A stretch of DNA of 64,000 bases from Planctomycetota bacterium (GCA_003671055.1 QWPV01000003.1:1-64000); one strand, 5' to 3'; positions 35,082 through 43,497 are shown, counted from the stretch's first letter. The notes: generated from the letters alone by a model not told the origin. A program made the numbers and translations.

Positions 35082-35698
35082 AGGGCTATCCCGAATCAGT
35101 CTCTCGTCTCATCGATGCGTTCGCGCGCCTTCCCGGTATCGGTCGGCGCAGCGCGGAGCGACTTGCTTTTCACGTGCTCCGCGAAAGCTCGCAAGAAGCG
35201 ATGTCGCTCGCGCAGGCGATCACGGATGCGAAGACCCGCATCGTGCATTGCCCCACATGCTGGAATATCTGCGACGACCTCCACTGCGAGATTTGCTCGG
35301 ATCCTCGGCGCGAGGCGTCGATCGTGCTTGTCGTTGAGCAACCCAAAGATGTACTTGCCATTGAGAAGACCGGTTCCTTTCGTGGGATTTATCACGTGTT
35401 GCTCGGCAGACTCGATCCGCTTGCAGGTGTCGGTCCTGAGGGCATCGTGCTTGAGCCGCTGCTCGCGCGTATCGATGATCCAAGCAAGAACGCGCAACAG
35501 GTCAAGATCGAAGAGCTTGTGCTCGGCATGAACCCAGATCTCGAGGGTGACACGACTGCGCTGTGGATCGCGCGAGAGGCGACGAAGCGCGGTGTTCGAG
35601 TGACGAGGCTCGCGCGCGGGCTTGCAAGTGGAAGTCAGCTCGATTTGGCGAATCCAGGCGTCATCGCGGACGCGATTGCGGGTCGAACTGGCATTTGA
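35078..35698 (+). CDS. recR: Recombination mediator RecR
   Basis: A 206-aa RecFOR-pathway protein. Helix-hairpin-helix LPGIGRRSAERLAFHVL, the C4 zinc motif CPTCWNICDDLHCEIC, and a Toprim domain (IVLVVEQPKDVLAIEKTG, YHVLLGRLDPLAGVGPE, GMNPDLEGDTTALWIAR). Completes the ffs-dnaX-ybaB-recR unit. Confidence 0.97.
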   Translation: MKGYPESVSRLIDAFARLPGIGRRSAERLAFHVLRESSQEAMSLAQAITDAKTRIVHCPTCWNICDDLHCEICSDPRREASIVLVVEQPKDVLAIEKTGSFRGIYHVLLGRLDPLAGVGPEGIVLEPLLARIDDPSKNAQQVKIEELVLGMNPDLEGDTTALWIAREATKRGVRVTRLARGLASGSQLDLANPGVIADAIAGRTGI

Positions 35699-35866
35699 GA
35701 GGGATTTTCCCTGATTTCCGTTGCGGGAGAACTTGCACGAACTTCGAAACGGCTGCGATGGGAGAAGACTTCTCTTCACGCCTTTCTCGCGAATTGATAG
35801 TGAGCATTGCGAAGGGTGTGTCATGCTTCCCGTACGATTGACTGCGTTCATTCGAACTGAGTACAT

Positions 35867-37390
35867 ATGAGCGGAATGCGATTTGAAACTTCTCAGGGAC
35901 TCCGCCAAGGGCAACACCTTGCGCTGACACCGAAGCTCATTCAAGCCGCGGAAATTCTCGAACTTCCGTTGCTTGCGTTGCGTGAACGACTCGATCGCGA
36001 ATTGGAAACAAATGTCGCGCTTGAAATCGTGGAGCCTGGCGACGATCGACCTCTGAAGCGCGATCTCAGTAATGCGCGCACGTCTGATTCTCGTGAAGAT
36101 GCACCACAAGGCGGCGGCTCAACCGAGTTCGAACGGCTTCGTCGCATGGAGCGCACCTACGGCGATCAGTGGTCGGGTGATCGTGACTATCGACCAACAC
36201 GCAGCGGTGGCGATTCCGATGAAGATCCGAAACTCGCTGCGATGAACAACACCGCGGGCAATGGTGCATCGCTCACGGAACAGTTGCTTGAGCAGTGGTC
36301 GTTCTCCGATATTCATGACCCTGAACTTCGTGCCGCGGGCGCACGCATCATCGAATACATCTCGCCTGAAGGCATGCTCAACGCAGATCTCGAAACGATC
36401 GCGCAGCAATCGATCTCGATACCAGGCTGCGATTGGTCTCCCGCAATTCTCGAACGCGCGCTGCTCCGGTTGCAACATGAACTGAGTCCTCCAGGGATCG
36501 CAGCGAGTTCAGTGCGCGAGTGCCTGCGCCTCCAAGCAGAAGCATTGCTTGAAGAGTCGCACACGGAAGCCACTGCATTAGTGTGGAGTGACGCGCTGCT
36601 GCTGCTTGAAACCTATTACGACGACTTCCTCGCGAATCGATTGCCGAAGATCTGCGAAGCGAGCGGTATGGACTACGCGCGCATCGACGCAGCGAAGTCA
36701 GTGATGCGTCGGCTGACCACCGCGCCTGGCTTCGCGCTTGTTCCACCGTCGAACGAACCCATCATTCCCGATGTCGTGGTTGAACTCGACATCGACGCGA
36801 ATGAATACACCGTGCGATTGCCCGACGAACTCATTCCGCGCCTGCGCGTGTCGCGTGAGTATCAAGAGCTCGCAGATGACAAGACCGCAGATAAGGCCGC
36901 ACGAACTTTTGCTGGTGACAGCGTCCGCGCAGCGAAGACCTTGCTCGAAGCGATCGAGCAACGCAAGACAACACTCGCGCGCGTGACGAGAGCCGTGGTC
37001 GCTCGACAGCGCGAGTGGTTTGAGCACGGACCAAATTTTCTTCGTCCAATGCCGATGACGGAACTCGCCGAGCAACTCGGTATTCATGTGAGCACCGTGA
37101 GCCGCGCCGTTGCAGAGAAGTGGATGGCATCACCGCGAGGACTCGTACGACTCCGCGACTTCTTCGCAGGTGGCACAGAAAACAGTGACGGCGAAGATGT
37201 TTCGTGGAACGCGATCAAGGCGATGCTCAAGCAAGTCGTCGACGCCGAAGATCGAAAGCACCCACTCTCCGACCGCGAGATCGCAGAGCAACTCAAAGCT
37301 CGCGGCGTAGAAATCGCACGACGCACCGTGGTGAAATACCGCGAGCAACTGAGTATTCCCGCCGCAACCGTCCGCAAAGTGCATGCGTGA
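35867..37390 (+). CDS. rpoN: RNA polymerase sigma-54 factor
   Basis: A 507-aa sigma factor needed for -24/-12 promoters. Region I is LRQGQHLALTPKLIQAAEIL with LRERLDRELETNVALEI; the core-binding region follows a charged linker; the HTH reads TELAEQLGIHVSTVSRAVAE; the RpoN box ARRTVVKYRE spans 484-493. Its last seven codons are one copy of a 22-bp direct repeat whose other copy is at 41533-41554. A -10-like TACGAT lies 28 bp before the ATG. It probably serves the flagellar promoters upstream. Confidence 0.95.
   Translation: MSGMRFETSQGLRQGQHLALTPKLIQAAEILELPLLALRERLDRELETNVALEIVEPGDDRPLKRDLSNARTSDSREDAPQGGGSTEFERLRRMERTYGDQWSGDRDYRPTRSGGDSDEDPKLAAMNNTAGNGASLTEQLLEQWSFSDIHDPELRAAGARIIEYISPEGMLNADLETIAQQSISIPGCDWSPAILERALLRLQHELSPPGIAASSVRECLRLQAEALLEESHTEATALVWSDALLLLETYYDDFLANRLPKICEASGMDYARIDAAKSVMRRLTTAPGFALVPPSNEPIIPDVVVELDIDANEYTVRLPDELIPRLRVSREYQELADDKTADKAARTFAGDSVRAAKTLLEAIEQRKTTLARVTRAVVARQREWFEHGPNFLRPMPMTELAEQLGIHVSTVSRAVAEKWMASPRGLVRLRDFFAGGTENSDGEDVSWNAIKAMLKQVVDAEDRKHPLSDREIAEQLKARGVEIARRTVVKYREQLSIPAATVRKVHA
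37369..37390 (+). repeat. 22-bp direct repeat, left copy (att-like, rpoN 3' end)
   Basis: Begins CGTCCGCAAAGTGCATGCGT and ends with the rpoN stop TGA. A perfect copy lies at 41533-41554. Insertion at the 3' end of a conserved gene, keeping it intact, is the classical pattern for site-specific integration. Confidence 0.9.
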
Positions 37391-37448
37391 TGGGGTAGCA
37401 GGTTGTCGTTCGGTGCTGACGGAATTTTTTGAATTGCGCAGAGGGGAC

Positions 37449-37476
37449 TTGCTTTTTTTTTTGGGGGGGGTAGGCT
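37449..37476 (+). promoter_or_regulatory. Homopolymer-spaced promoter of the island (phase-variable candidate)
   Basis: TTGCTT (37449-37454) and TAGGCT (37471-37476) are separated by 16 bp made only of T8 then G8; the full tracts are T10 and G8. The hexamer TAGGCT ends six bases before the ATG at 37483, like the leaderless genes elsewhere. Slippage in either tract would change the -35/-10 spacing. No stem precedes the T-run, so it is not an rpoN terminator. Confidence 0.5.
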
Positions 37477-37482
37477 TCCTTT

Positions 37483-38934
37483 ATGCGCATGGGGTTGCAA
37501 ACGTGGAGGTTCAGGGATTTTTGGAATTGCCCTTCGGTTGGCAGCGTTTTCGCATTGATCGCGTTGGCGTCTGCCGTCGTGGTGCTGGATGTAGCTAGCT
37601 CCGCCGAAGGAGCATGTAGCGCGGAGGAGCGCGAATGGCTCCAAGATGCAGAGCAGAAGGAGGGTGCGCCGCGGATCTCCGTTGCATCCGCGCAGATGCT
37701 TCCGAGCCTTGCGCATGAGTTGATGGTGTTCGTCATGGATGAGCCATCATTCCGAGAGCTTTGCGCAAAATTGAAGTTGTCCTTGGCGCAGCAGAGCGAT
37801 GCCGACGCGCTCTTCCTCGCGTACCAGATTCGCGTGCAGGCCATTGAAACGAGCATCGCGAAGACACTCGAGCCGGTCGTCCCGCTATTCACCTCGCTCG
37901 AATTGATTCCTAGGGAGGAACGAAATGGGCAGACTTCCATTCACCTTGCGCTTGCGGATTGTTTCGGAAAGGCGTTTCACGAAGCGGAATCTGCGATGCG
38001 GTCGGCGATGGGAAACTTCGAATCGTCGTTGTTGGCGAGTTTGACAGAAGCGCAGGCACTTCTCGCGTCGTGCGCCACGCGTGATTGGCGGCGAAGCGTC
38101 ATGCTCAACCGAGGAAACGACCACACGCGCGGCGTGTTCGATCTCGCAGCGCATGTCGACGTCGGGCGCGTTCTTGATGCGAGCGAGTGCGAGGGACGCG
38201 CAGTGTCGGCGTGGATTGCGGAGAGTGATGGGGAACCTGCATCAAATGCACAGGAGCGAGCGGATCGTCGGAAGACTGTTGCTCTCGTCGTCGAGCAGTA
38301 CCATCTTAAGCTTGACGCACAACTCACTCGTCGGTTTTGGTCTGACATCGAGGATCACGATCGTGCGCGCATAGCAGCGATGCGTGGGGATGGCGAACGT
38401 CGAACCCAATTGTGGAACAAGATCAGTCAGCGTTGGATGGAGGTTTTCCGAGTGAACGAGCGATTCGCGCGCGTGCTCGAAGACTTGATGAAGCGGAGCG
38501 GCGATCTGTCTGCTGCATCTGAGTGGCGGCAGCGTTTTTCCGCGGAGTATTTTCCCTTCACCTACGCCTCGAAGAGCGCGGACGCAGCGTACGACTGGAT
38601 AGTCCGGAGCAACCCAGAGATGACTTCGCTCGCGGAAGTACACCGCATATATTCAGCGCATTGCGCCCAACGAGAAGAGCTCCGAACCGTATTGATGCAG
38701 CGACTGATCGAGAGATGCGGAACATCCGCCGATGCGCACGGTGAGGCGATATCGCTTCGAAACTCAGGAGACCTCGATTGCATCAGGTCAACATTGGATC
38801 GGCTCCGAGTCATGAATGACAGCATGGTGCATGCACTCGGGTGCTGTCTCGACATTGAGCATGCGACAGAGTTCGACCGCGTGCTTGCGGCAGCGAAGGT
38901 CTCGAGCATCGCGGGCGAGCGAATGGAGTATTGA
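37483..38934 (+). CDS. Island gene 1: secreted protein of unknown function
   Basis: A 483-aa protein with an N-terminal signal (VGSVFALIALASAVVVLDVA, probable cleavage after SSAEGA). The mature part is mainly helical and charged, e.g. ALFLAYQIRVQAIETSIAKT and EDLMKRSGDLSAASEWRQRF, with a few scattered cysteines. No domain recognised. An in-frame ATG at 37489 is an alternative start. First gene of the island, so it is the most exposed to the variable promoter. Confidence 0.75.
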   Translation: MRMGLQTWRFRDFWNCPSVGSVFALIALASAVVVLDVASSAEGACSAEEREWLQDAEQKEGAPRISVASAQMLPSLAHELMVFVMDEPSFRELCAKLKLSLAQQSDADALFLAYQIRVQAIETSIAKTLEPVVPLFTSLELIPREERNGQTSIHLALADCFGKAFHEAESAMRSAMGNFESSLLASLTEAQALLASCATRDWRRSVMLNRGNDHTRGVFDLAAHVDVGRVLDASECEGRAVSAWIAESDGEPASNAQERADRRKTVALVVEQYHLKLDAQLTRRFWSDIEDHDRARIAAMRGDGERRTQLWNKISQRWMEVFRVNERFARVLEDLMKRSGDLSAASEWRQRFSAEYFPFTYASKSADAAYDWIVRSNPEMTSLAEVHRIYSAHCAQREELRTVLMQRLIERCGTSADAHGEAISLRNSGDLDCIRSTLDRLRVMNDSMVHALGCCLDIEHATEFDRVLAAAKVSSIAGERMEY

Positions 38935-39023
38935 CAGAGTATGGAGAGCCTTGTAGTCGGCTTCGTATCGATGGGATTGAATTCTGAAGGACTAGGAAAA
39001 ATTTCACACAAGGAATCGGATCT

Positions 39024-39419
39024 ATGTCTCATCGCATCAGTTGCAAGCGTTTGCTGTTCACATTTGGTGGCGTCGCACTCGTGCTCGCTGGAATCGTGCA
39101 TGGATTGCACGCAGCGCCGCCTTGGCCGGGGATTCCCGAGAAGTGGTTTACCCAATGCGTGAGCACCAGCCCATGCTCAACAACCGCATCGTGTACTGGT
39201 CAAGTTCCGGGGAGCATGTGCTCCAAATGTCAGTTTCCATACTCTCGCAGCGTGTGCTTCGAGTGGGATTGGGGAGATTGTCAGGAGCGACAGAATCCAG
39301 TTACGAATTGTGGACTTCAGTGGAACGGGTATTGCGAGGCGCTCCCGGGCGGCGCGACGACCTGTGTTGATTTGCAGGTGGGCAACTATTGCTTCCGTGC
39401 GCAATGCCAATCCACTTAA
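39024..39419 (+). CDS. Island gene 2: small secreted protein with 12 cysteines
   Basis: A 131-aa protein: signal peptide (LLFTFGGVALVLAGIVHGLHA, cleavage near residue 30) followed by ~100 residues containing twelve cysteines, e.g. CVSTSPCSTTASC, MCSKC, DWGDC, YCFRAQC. An even number of cysteines in an exported protein suggests disulfide bonding. AAGGA lies ~10 bases before the ATG. No family recognised; resembles small Cys-rich exported proteins seen in planctomycetes only in general style. Confidence 0.78.
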   Translation: MSHRISCKRLLFTFGGVALVLAGIVHGLHAAPPWPGIPEKWFTQCVSTSPCSTTASCTGQVPGSMCSKCQFPYSRSVCFEWDWGDCQERQNPVTNCGLQWNGYCEALPGGATTCVDLQVGNYCFRAQCQST

Positions 39420-39438
39420 CGAGAGGGAGTGAGTTCCG

Positions 39439-40710
39439 ATGTTTCACGCTTCTCGCGCGTTTTTGATTCTCGCCTTCGCAATGTCTGTGCGGCAATCGTT
39501 GTCGGACAGCACGAGCGAGCCTCCGAACTTCACCGCAGCCGCACTCGCAGACTTGGTAGCGCAATCGAAGGGACTCCTTGTCGGCGACGTAGATACCACC
39601 ATCGAAGTGCGTTCATTCGGGCGACGTCCGGCAGACAGTGCGCCTCCAAGTGTTGATGCAGTTACTGCGAGTGATGAATGGGACACGTCAAGGGTTGACT
39701 ACTGGCAGTCCACCCGATTCCTCATCGCTCGGGACGAGATGTACGTTGTGTCCCGCGACTGTTTGCATCCTGATCCGACGTTGTGCTTCGAACAATACAA
39801 CGTTTGGTCAAACGGCACGTGGAGTCAACGTGTGCGTGGCGATGGAGCCGTCACGCTCTTTGGTGAGATCGCGGCACCTGATCTCTTCGGATACAGCCTG
39901 GTGTTCAATGAAATGGATGGCCGGTTCGGCTCTGCTCGGCGCATTGATCAAGAGATCAGGAGTGGAAAATGTATTGATCAATCGTTGGACAAAGGCGTCT
40001 TGCGATATCGGTTCGAGTCGCCAGATGCTGCGGGTCGGGGCACGCGAGTCGAAGTGCGGGCTGAGTTGTCCCCACAGTTTCGATTGATGTCCTACACAAT
40101 TGAGGGGTTCTTCGAAGGCGACCGCGCCCGCCCTCGTGTCCGAGAGACGTACCGCGTCGTCGAGTGGCAAGCGTGGGGAGAAGGCGTCATTCCCGTCGAA
40201 GCAGAACTTGTGGGTTGGAGTGCGGCCGATCCATCTCGCGAGCGGCCGACGGCAACCCAGGCGATGAAGACGTATCGGCGCACAGCGATTTGCGAGATTG
40301 AAAACATGGATGCGGTCAATCATCTCTTTGTGACGCCGATGCCTGCTGGAACAGCCGTCTACGATGATCGTCTGCGCTTGAGTTATGAAATCGGGAAGCC
40401 GATGCTCGCCGTCGAAGGCGTTCTCTATGAATTGCATGCGCCGCTTATGGAGCCACCGGGTGACAACCTCTCGGAGCTGATTCGTTCGGCTGTTCGACAC
40501 ACGGCCATCCCGACTGATACGCAGCGCGAGTCCTCTTCGCGTCTCGTAACGGATGATGTCGCCTCGGATGGGCGCAATGACGGGCGAGCACCGCGGAGTT
40601 GGTGGCCAAGCACCTGCGGCGTGTGGATAGTTCTCGGTGGCGCCGTCGTGATGGGAACCGCCGCAGTATTCGTCGTGGCGCGTTGCGTGAGGAAATCAAA
40701 CGCATGTTGA
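39439..40710 (+). CDS. Island gene 3: exported protein with C-terminal membrane anchor
   Basis: A 423-aa protein with an N-terminal signal (SRAFLILAFAMSVRQSLS), a ~350-residue beta-rich extracytoplasmic part (e.g. STRFLIARDEMYVVSRDC, YRFESPDAAGRGTRVEVRAE) and a C-terminal helix (GVWIVLGGAVVMGTAAVFVV) followed by a basic tail. GAGGGAG lies before the ATG. Overlaps gene 4 by seven bases. The strand pattern loosely recalls lipoprotein-carrier folds, but no motif supports a function. Confidence 0.75.
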   Translation: MFHASRAFLILAFAMSVRQSLSDSTSEPPNFTAAALADLVAQSKGLLVGDVDTTIEVRSFGRRPADSAPPSVDAVTASDEWDTSRVDYWQSTRFLIARDEMYVVSRDCLHPDPTLCFEQYNVWSNGTWSQRVRGDGAVTLFGEIAAPDLFGYSLVFNEMDGRFGSARRIDQEIRSGKCIDQSLDKGVLRYRFESPDAAGRGTRVEVRAELSPQFRLMSYTIEGFFEGDRARPRVRETYRVVEWQAWGEGVIPVEAELVGWSAADPSRERPTATQAMKTYRRTAICEIENMDAVNHLFVTPMPAGTAVYDDRLRLSYEIGKPMLAVEGVLYELHAPLMEPPGDNLSELIRSAVRHTAIPTDTQRESSSRLVTDDVASDGRNDGRAPRSWWPSTCGVWIVLGGAVVMGTAAVFVVARCVRKSNAC

Positions 40711-41510
40711 AGTCGCACTTGCGCCCGCATCTTTCATTGCTCGGTGTCGTTGGTGGAATTTTGGGAGCGTTCGTGCTGCTCTGGAGCGCCCTTCGACCCA
40801 ACCTAACAACGCTTGCAGGCGCATCGGAGGAGCGGTCGGTTGGAGCACTTGAACTCGTTGGCGGAAGTGCAAAGTATGACTTCGGAGCTGTCGACATCGA
40901 GCACGCGCAATCCGAATTGCGTTGCGTGTTTCGGCTGAAGAACATCAGCGACGTTCCTCTACGCATCCTGCCTATATCGACAACCTGCGGGTGTACGGCG
41001 GCACGCGTAGAGCGCGAGGTGATCGCGCCCGGCGAAATCGCCGAAGTGAGCGCCGTGCTCCACATCCTCGACGTCGGAGCAAAATCTGCGCAGATTTTCG
41101 TTCGACATGATTTGGATCCCGAACATCGAGTGGTGCTTACGGTTGCGGGAACTGGATGGCGTGCCCGCCAACTTCTCTGTGCGCGAGTGCATGTCGACGT
41201 GCGAGAAAAATCTGACGCGCGCGTGGACTTGCATCTCACGGATTACAACTCTTCAAGTCCGTTGCCTCCCGTGGAGATCGAAGTCTCCGAGGGGATTGTT
41301 GCGCGCTGCTCTCCATGGCGTTGCGTTCAGCCGCTGCAGCGGGAGGGTGGATTGCCGGCGCGTTGGGAGAGCACGCTTGTGATCGGTGTTGATCACAGTT
41401 TCCATAGTCCGTCGAGCGCAGTAGAGGCGACAGTTGGAGTGCATGTCGCAGGAATCCCGCACCGAGTGATTCATGCGCGGATTCTTCGTGAGGAAGAATC
41501 CGTTCGCTGA
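40704..41510 (+). CDS. Island gene 4: membrane-anchored DUF1573 protein
   Basis: A 268-aa protein with an N-terminal anchor (LLGVVGGILGAFVLLWSAL) and a DUF1573 domain: KYDFGAVDIEHAQSELRCVF, RLKNISDVPLRILPISTTCG then CTAARVE and IAPGEIAEVSAVL. DUF1573 proteins are extracytoplasmic Ig-like domains with a conserved CGC; function not established. A second beta domain without a name follows. ATG overlaps the upstream gene, so the pair is coupled. Confidence 0.85.
   Translation: MLKSHLRPHLSLLGVVGGILGAFVLLWSALRPNLTTLAGASEERSVGALELVGGSAKYDFGAVDIEHAQSELRCVFRLKNISDVPLRILPISTTCGCTAARVEREVIAPGEIAEVSAVLHILDVGAKSAQIFVRHDLDPEHRVVLTVAGTGWRARQLLCARVHVDVREKSDARVDLHLTDYNSSSPLPPVEIEVSEGIVARCSPWRCVQPLQREGGLPARWESTLVIGVDHSFHSPSSAVEATVGVHVAGIPHRVIHARILREEESVR
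41479..41501 (+). terminator. Hairpin at the 3' end of the island operon
   Basis: Perfect 9-bp stem GGATTCTTC-GTGAG-GAAGAATCC across the last codons of gene 4. No T-run follows, so it may be an RNA-stability or Rho-assisted element. Confidence 0.45.
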
Positions 41511-41532
41511 ACGATCCGAGGACCGAGAGTGT

Positions 41533-41554
41533 CGTCCGCAAAGTGCATGCGTGA
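41533..41554 (+). repeat. 22-bp direct repeat, right copy
   Basis: Perfect copy of 37369-37390 (rpoN 3' end). It is not in a gene here; about 50 bp beyond it begins the epimerase gene, which would have followed rpoN directly before insertion. Confidence 0.9.
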
Positions 41555-41606
41555 GTGGATGCGTTAGTCTGCGTGCGTTCGTCGCTTTCTTTCGAGTTGT
41601 TATCGC

Positions 41607-43460
41607 ATGCGGATCTTTATCACCGGTGCTACTGGAACGATTGGTCGTCGTCTCGTTGCGGACCGTGCGCATCGGGGTGATCGTGTCATTGCGTTGAGTC
41701 GGCATCCTGCGCGGGCGCGTGAGTTGTTTGCGCCGATTGGTCGTTCGGTGGAAGTGGTGGCGGGGGATGCGCGCTTCTCTGGGATCTGGCAGCAAAAGCT
41801 CGAAGCGTGTGATGCGATTGTGCATCTTGCGGGGCACAACACTTCGCATGAGCGTTGGACTGTGCGCATTCGTCGCGAGATTCGCGTCTCTCGGCTTGAG
41901 AGTGCGAAGCGGCTCATCGAAGGCGTGCGGAGTGCGAGTGTGCCGCCGAAGTCTTTCGTTGTGGCTTCGAGTGTGGCGGCGTTTGGTGATCGTGGATCGG
42001 AAGTGCTCGATGATCGCGCGTCGTACGGATCTGGATTTCTCGCGGGACTTGCTGCGGAGTTTGAGAGCGAGTGCGCGCGTGGTGAAACGCTTGGTATGCG
42101 CGTGGTGACGCTGAGGCTCGGCGCGGTGCTTGATCCTTTCGGCGGCATGCTCGCGCGGCTTGCGCCGTGGTTTCGTCGCGGTTGTGGCGTGATTCCTGGC
42201 AAAGGTACGCAGGCTGTGCCGTGGATTCATTGGCGCGATGCGGTCGGAATGTTTGACTGGGCGATCGCGAGTCGCGGCATTCTCGGTTCGGTGAATGCAG
42301 TTGCCCCTGAGCTTGTGCAGTGGTCGCGGCTCTCGAATGAATTCGCGACGCGCTGCGGTGCGGGTGGGATGGCTGCGCCTGTGCATGCAGTTCCAGCGAT
42401 CGTCATGCGCATCCTCCTCGGTCAGGGTGCGTCGGAATATCTCGCGTCGCGTCATGCTGTTGCGAGCCGTGCAACCATGCATGGATTTCGCTTTGAATTC
42501 CCGCAACTTGCGGGTGCGCTCGATGAATGCTGCGCGGAATGGAGTCCTTCGCCGCGCAGTTCGTTGCTTGCGAAGTCAAATGGTCAGGTGCTTGTGGAGG
42601 TGGATGCGAAACCGCGTGTTGATGCGGTTCCTTTGGAGGGCATCGCATTCGACACACTCGTCAGCGCGCGAGTCGATGCGCCGTTGAGCGCAGTCGAACC
42701 GCCGCAACGGACCGACGGCGTGCTCATTGATCTCGATCACGGATTGAGCGCGAGCAACGGTCGATTGCTTCCCGAAGCGCGCGAGATCCTTGAGATCATT
42801 GCGCGACATGATCGCGCGCATTTCGGGCTCTTCTCGCAGCGACCATCGTGGGAATTGCCCGACCTCGCTGTCGGTCCACTCGCAACGCGCGCGCAACTGC
42901 TTTCCGGCGGGACATTGCTTCGCACCACGCGGCAGGTTGGAAACTTGACAGCAGCACACAAGATCGAATGCTCGCGCATTCCAGTCGAAACCGTGGTTGA
43001 GTTGTTGAAACGGCTCGGCGCATTCGCACCGCGCATCGGGCTTGTGTTCGAACATCCCGACGGCTTTGACACGCCCGAACCAAATCGTTTGCGCCATCCG
43101 CAGCACGGACATCCGATCTTCATCACACGCGTTTGTGCCATTTCCGAACTTGAGGTTGCCGAGACGATGCGCATTCATCTTGTGGGTGGTGCAGAAGAAC
43201 GCGGCACGGTTGTCGAGTGGATCATGCGTGAGTTTGTCGCCAATGGCACGCTCTCGCTTGAAGCGAAATCGCCGTGGATCGTGTCGATGTGGGCGACAGT
43301 TCCCACGCGAGCGCTCGCGCATGAATTCGCGATGGTTGCTGGATTAGATGAGCATGCGCACGCGATTCCGATCCGCAGCATCACTGAACTTCGGCGCGGA
43401 TTTCGGCACATTCTCGAGCCACCCGCGAAGGTCATCACGACTGAGCCGACGCGCGACTGA
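41607..43460 (+). CDS. TIGR01777-family epimerase fused to a degenerate HAD-like domain
   Basis: A 617-aa two-domain protein. Residues 1-~300 are an SDR/epimerase of the YfcH/TIGR01777 type: MRIFITGATGTIGRRLVADR, VHLAGHNTSHERWT, LRLGAVLDPFGGMLARLAPW, IPGKGTQAVPWIHWRDA. Residues ~370-610 start with VLIDLDHGLSASNGRLLPEA and run as a HAD-phosphatase-like fold (AREILEIIARHDRAHFGLFS, later KIECSRIPVETVVELLKRLG), but the catalytic DxDGT motif is DLDHG. The second domain is probably not an active phosphatase. Substrates unknown. Confidence 0.82.
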   Translation: MRIFITGATGTIGRRLVADRAHRGDRVIALSRHPARARELFAPIGRSVEVVAGDARFSGIWQQKLEACDAIVHLAGHNTSHERWTVRIRREIRVSRLESAKRLIEGVRSASVPPKSFVVASSVAAFGDRGSEVLDDRASYGSGFLAGLAAEFESECARGETLGMRVVTLRLGAVLDPFGGMLARLAPWFRRGCGVIPGKGTQAVPWIHWRDAVGMFDWAIASRGILGSVNAVAPELVQWSRLSNEFATRCGAGGMAAPVHAVPAIVMRILLGQGASEYLASRHAVASRATMHGFRFEFPQLAGALDECCAEWSPSPRSSLLAKSNGQVLVEVDAKPRVDAVPLEGIAFDTLVSARVDAPLSAVEPPQRTDGVLIDLDHGLSASNGRLLPEAREILEIIARHDRAHFGLFSQRPSWELPDLAVGPLATRAQLLSGGTLLRTTRQVGNLTAAHKIECSRIPVETVVELLKRLGAFAPRIGLVFEHPDGFDTPEPNRLRHPQHGHPIFITRVCAISELEVAETMRIHLVGGAEERGTVVEWIMREFVANGTLSLEAKSPWIVSMWATVPTRALAHEFAMVAGLDEHAHAIPIRSITELRRGFRHILEPPAKVITTEPTRD

Positions 43461-43491
43461 TCGCTCCAACCTCTGCTGCGCGAACAACCGT

Positions 43492-43497
43492 TACAAT
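43492..43497 (+). promoter_or_regulatory. -10 element upstream of ilvE
   Basis: TTACAAT; start near 43504 gives a ~29-nt leader containing GGAGG (43524-43528). A conventional leadered arrangement, in contrast with the leaderless pattern elsewhere. Confidence 0.5.

Larger units (their letters stand above)
37391..41554 (+). mobile_element. Putative 4.16-kb inserted island downstream of rpoN
   Basis: A block bounded by a perfect 22-bp direct repeat. It holds four co-oriented genes, all for exported or membrane proteins, and a homopolymer-spaced promoter. Sampled Arg codons use CGG and AGG more often than the neighbouring core genes, which prefer CGC/CGT/CGA. No integrase, transposase or terminal inverted repeats are visible, so it would be a relic or would be mobilised in trans. 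The direct repeat is seen; insertion is inferred. Confidence 0.55.

Noticed and set aside
37391-37470. T10 run as a rho-independent terminator for rpoN
   Set aside because: No GC-rich stem precedes it; the run fits better as promoter spacer with the adjacent G8.
37391-41554. Insertion sequence or prophage
   Set aside because: No transposase, integrase, terminal inverted repeats or phage genes seen; only the direct repeats support insertion.
41253-42506. 417-residue minus-strand open frame over the island end and the epimerase
   Set aside because: Antisense to two family-supported genes; His/Arg/Thr-rich shadow composition; no start signal.
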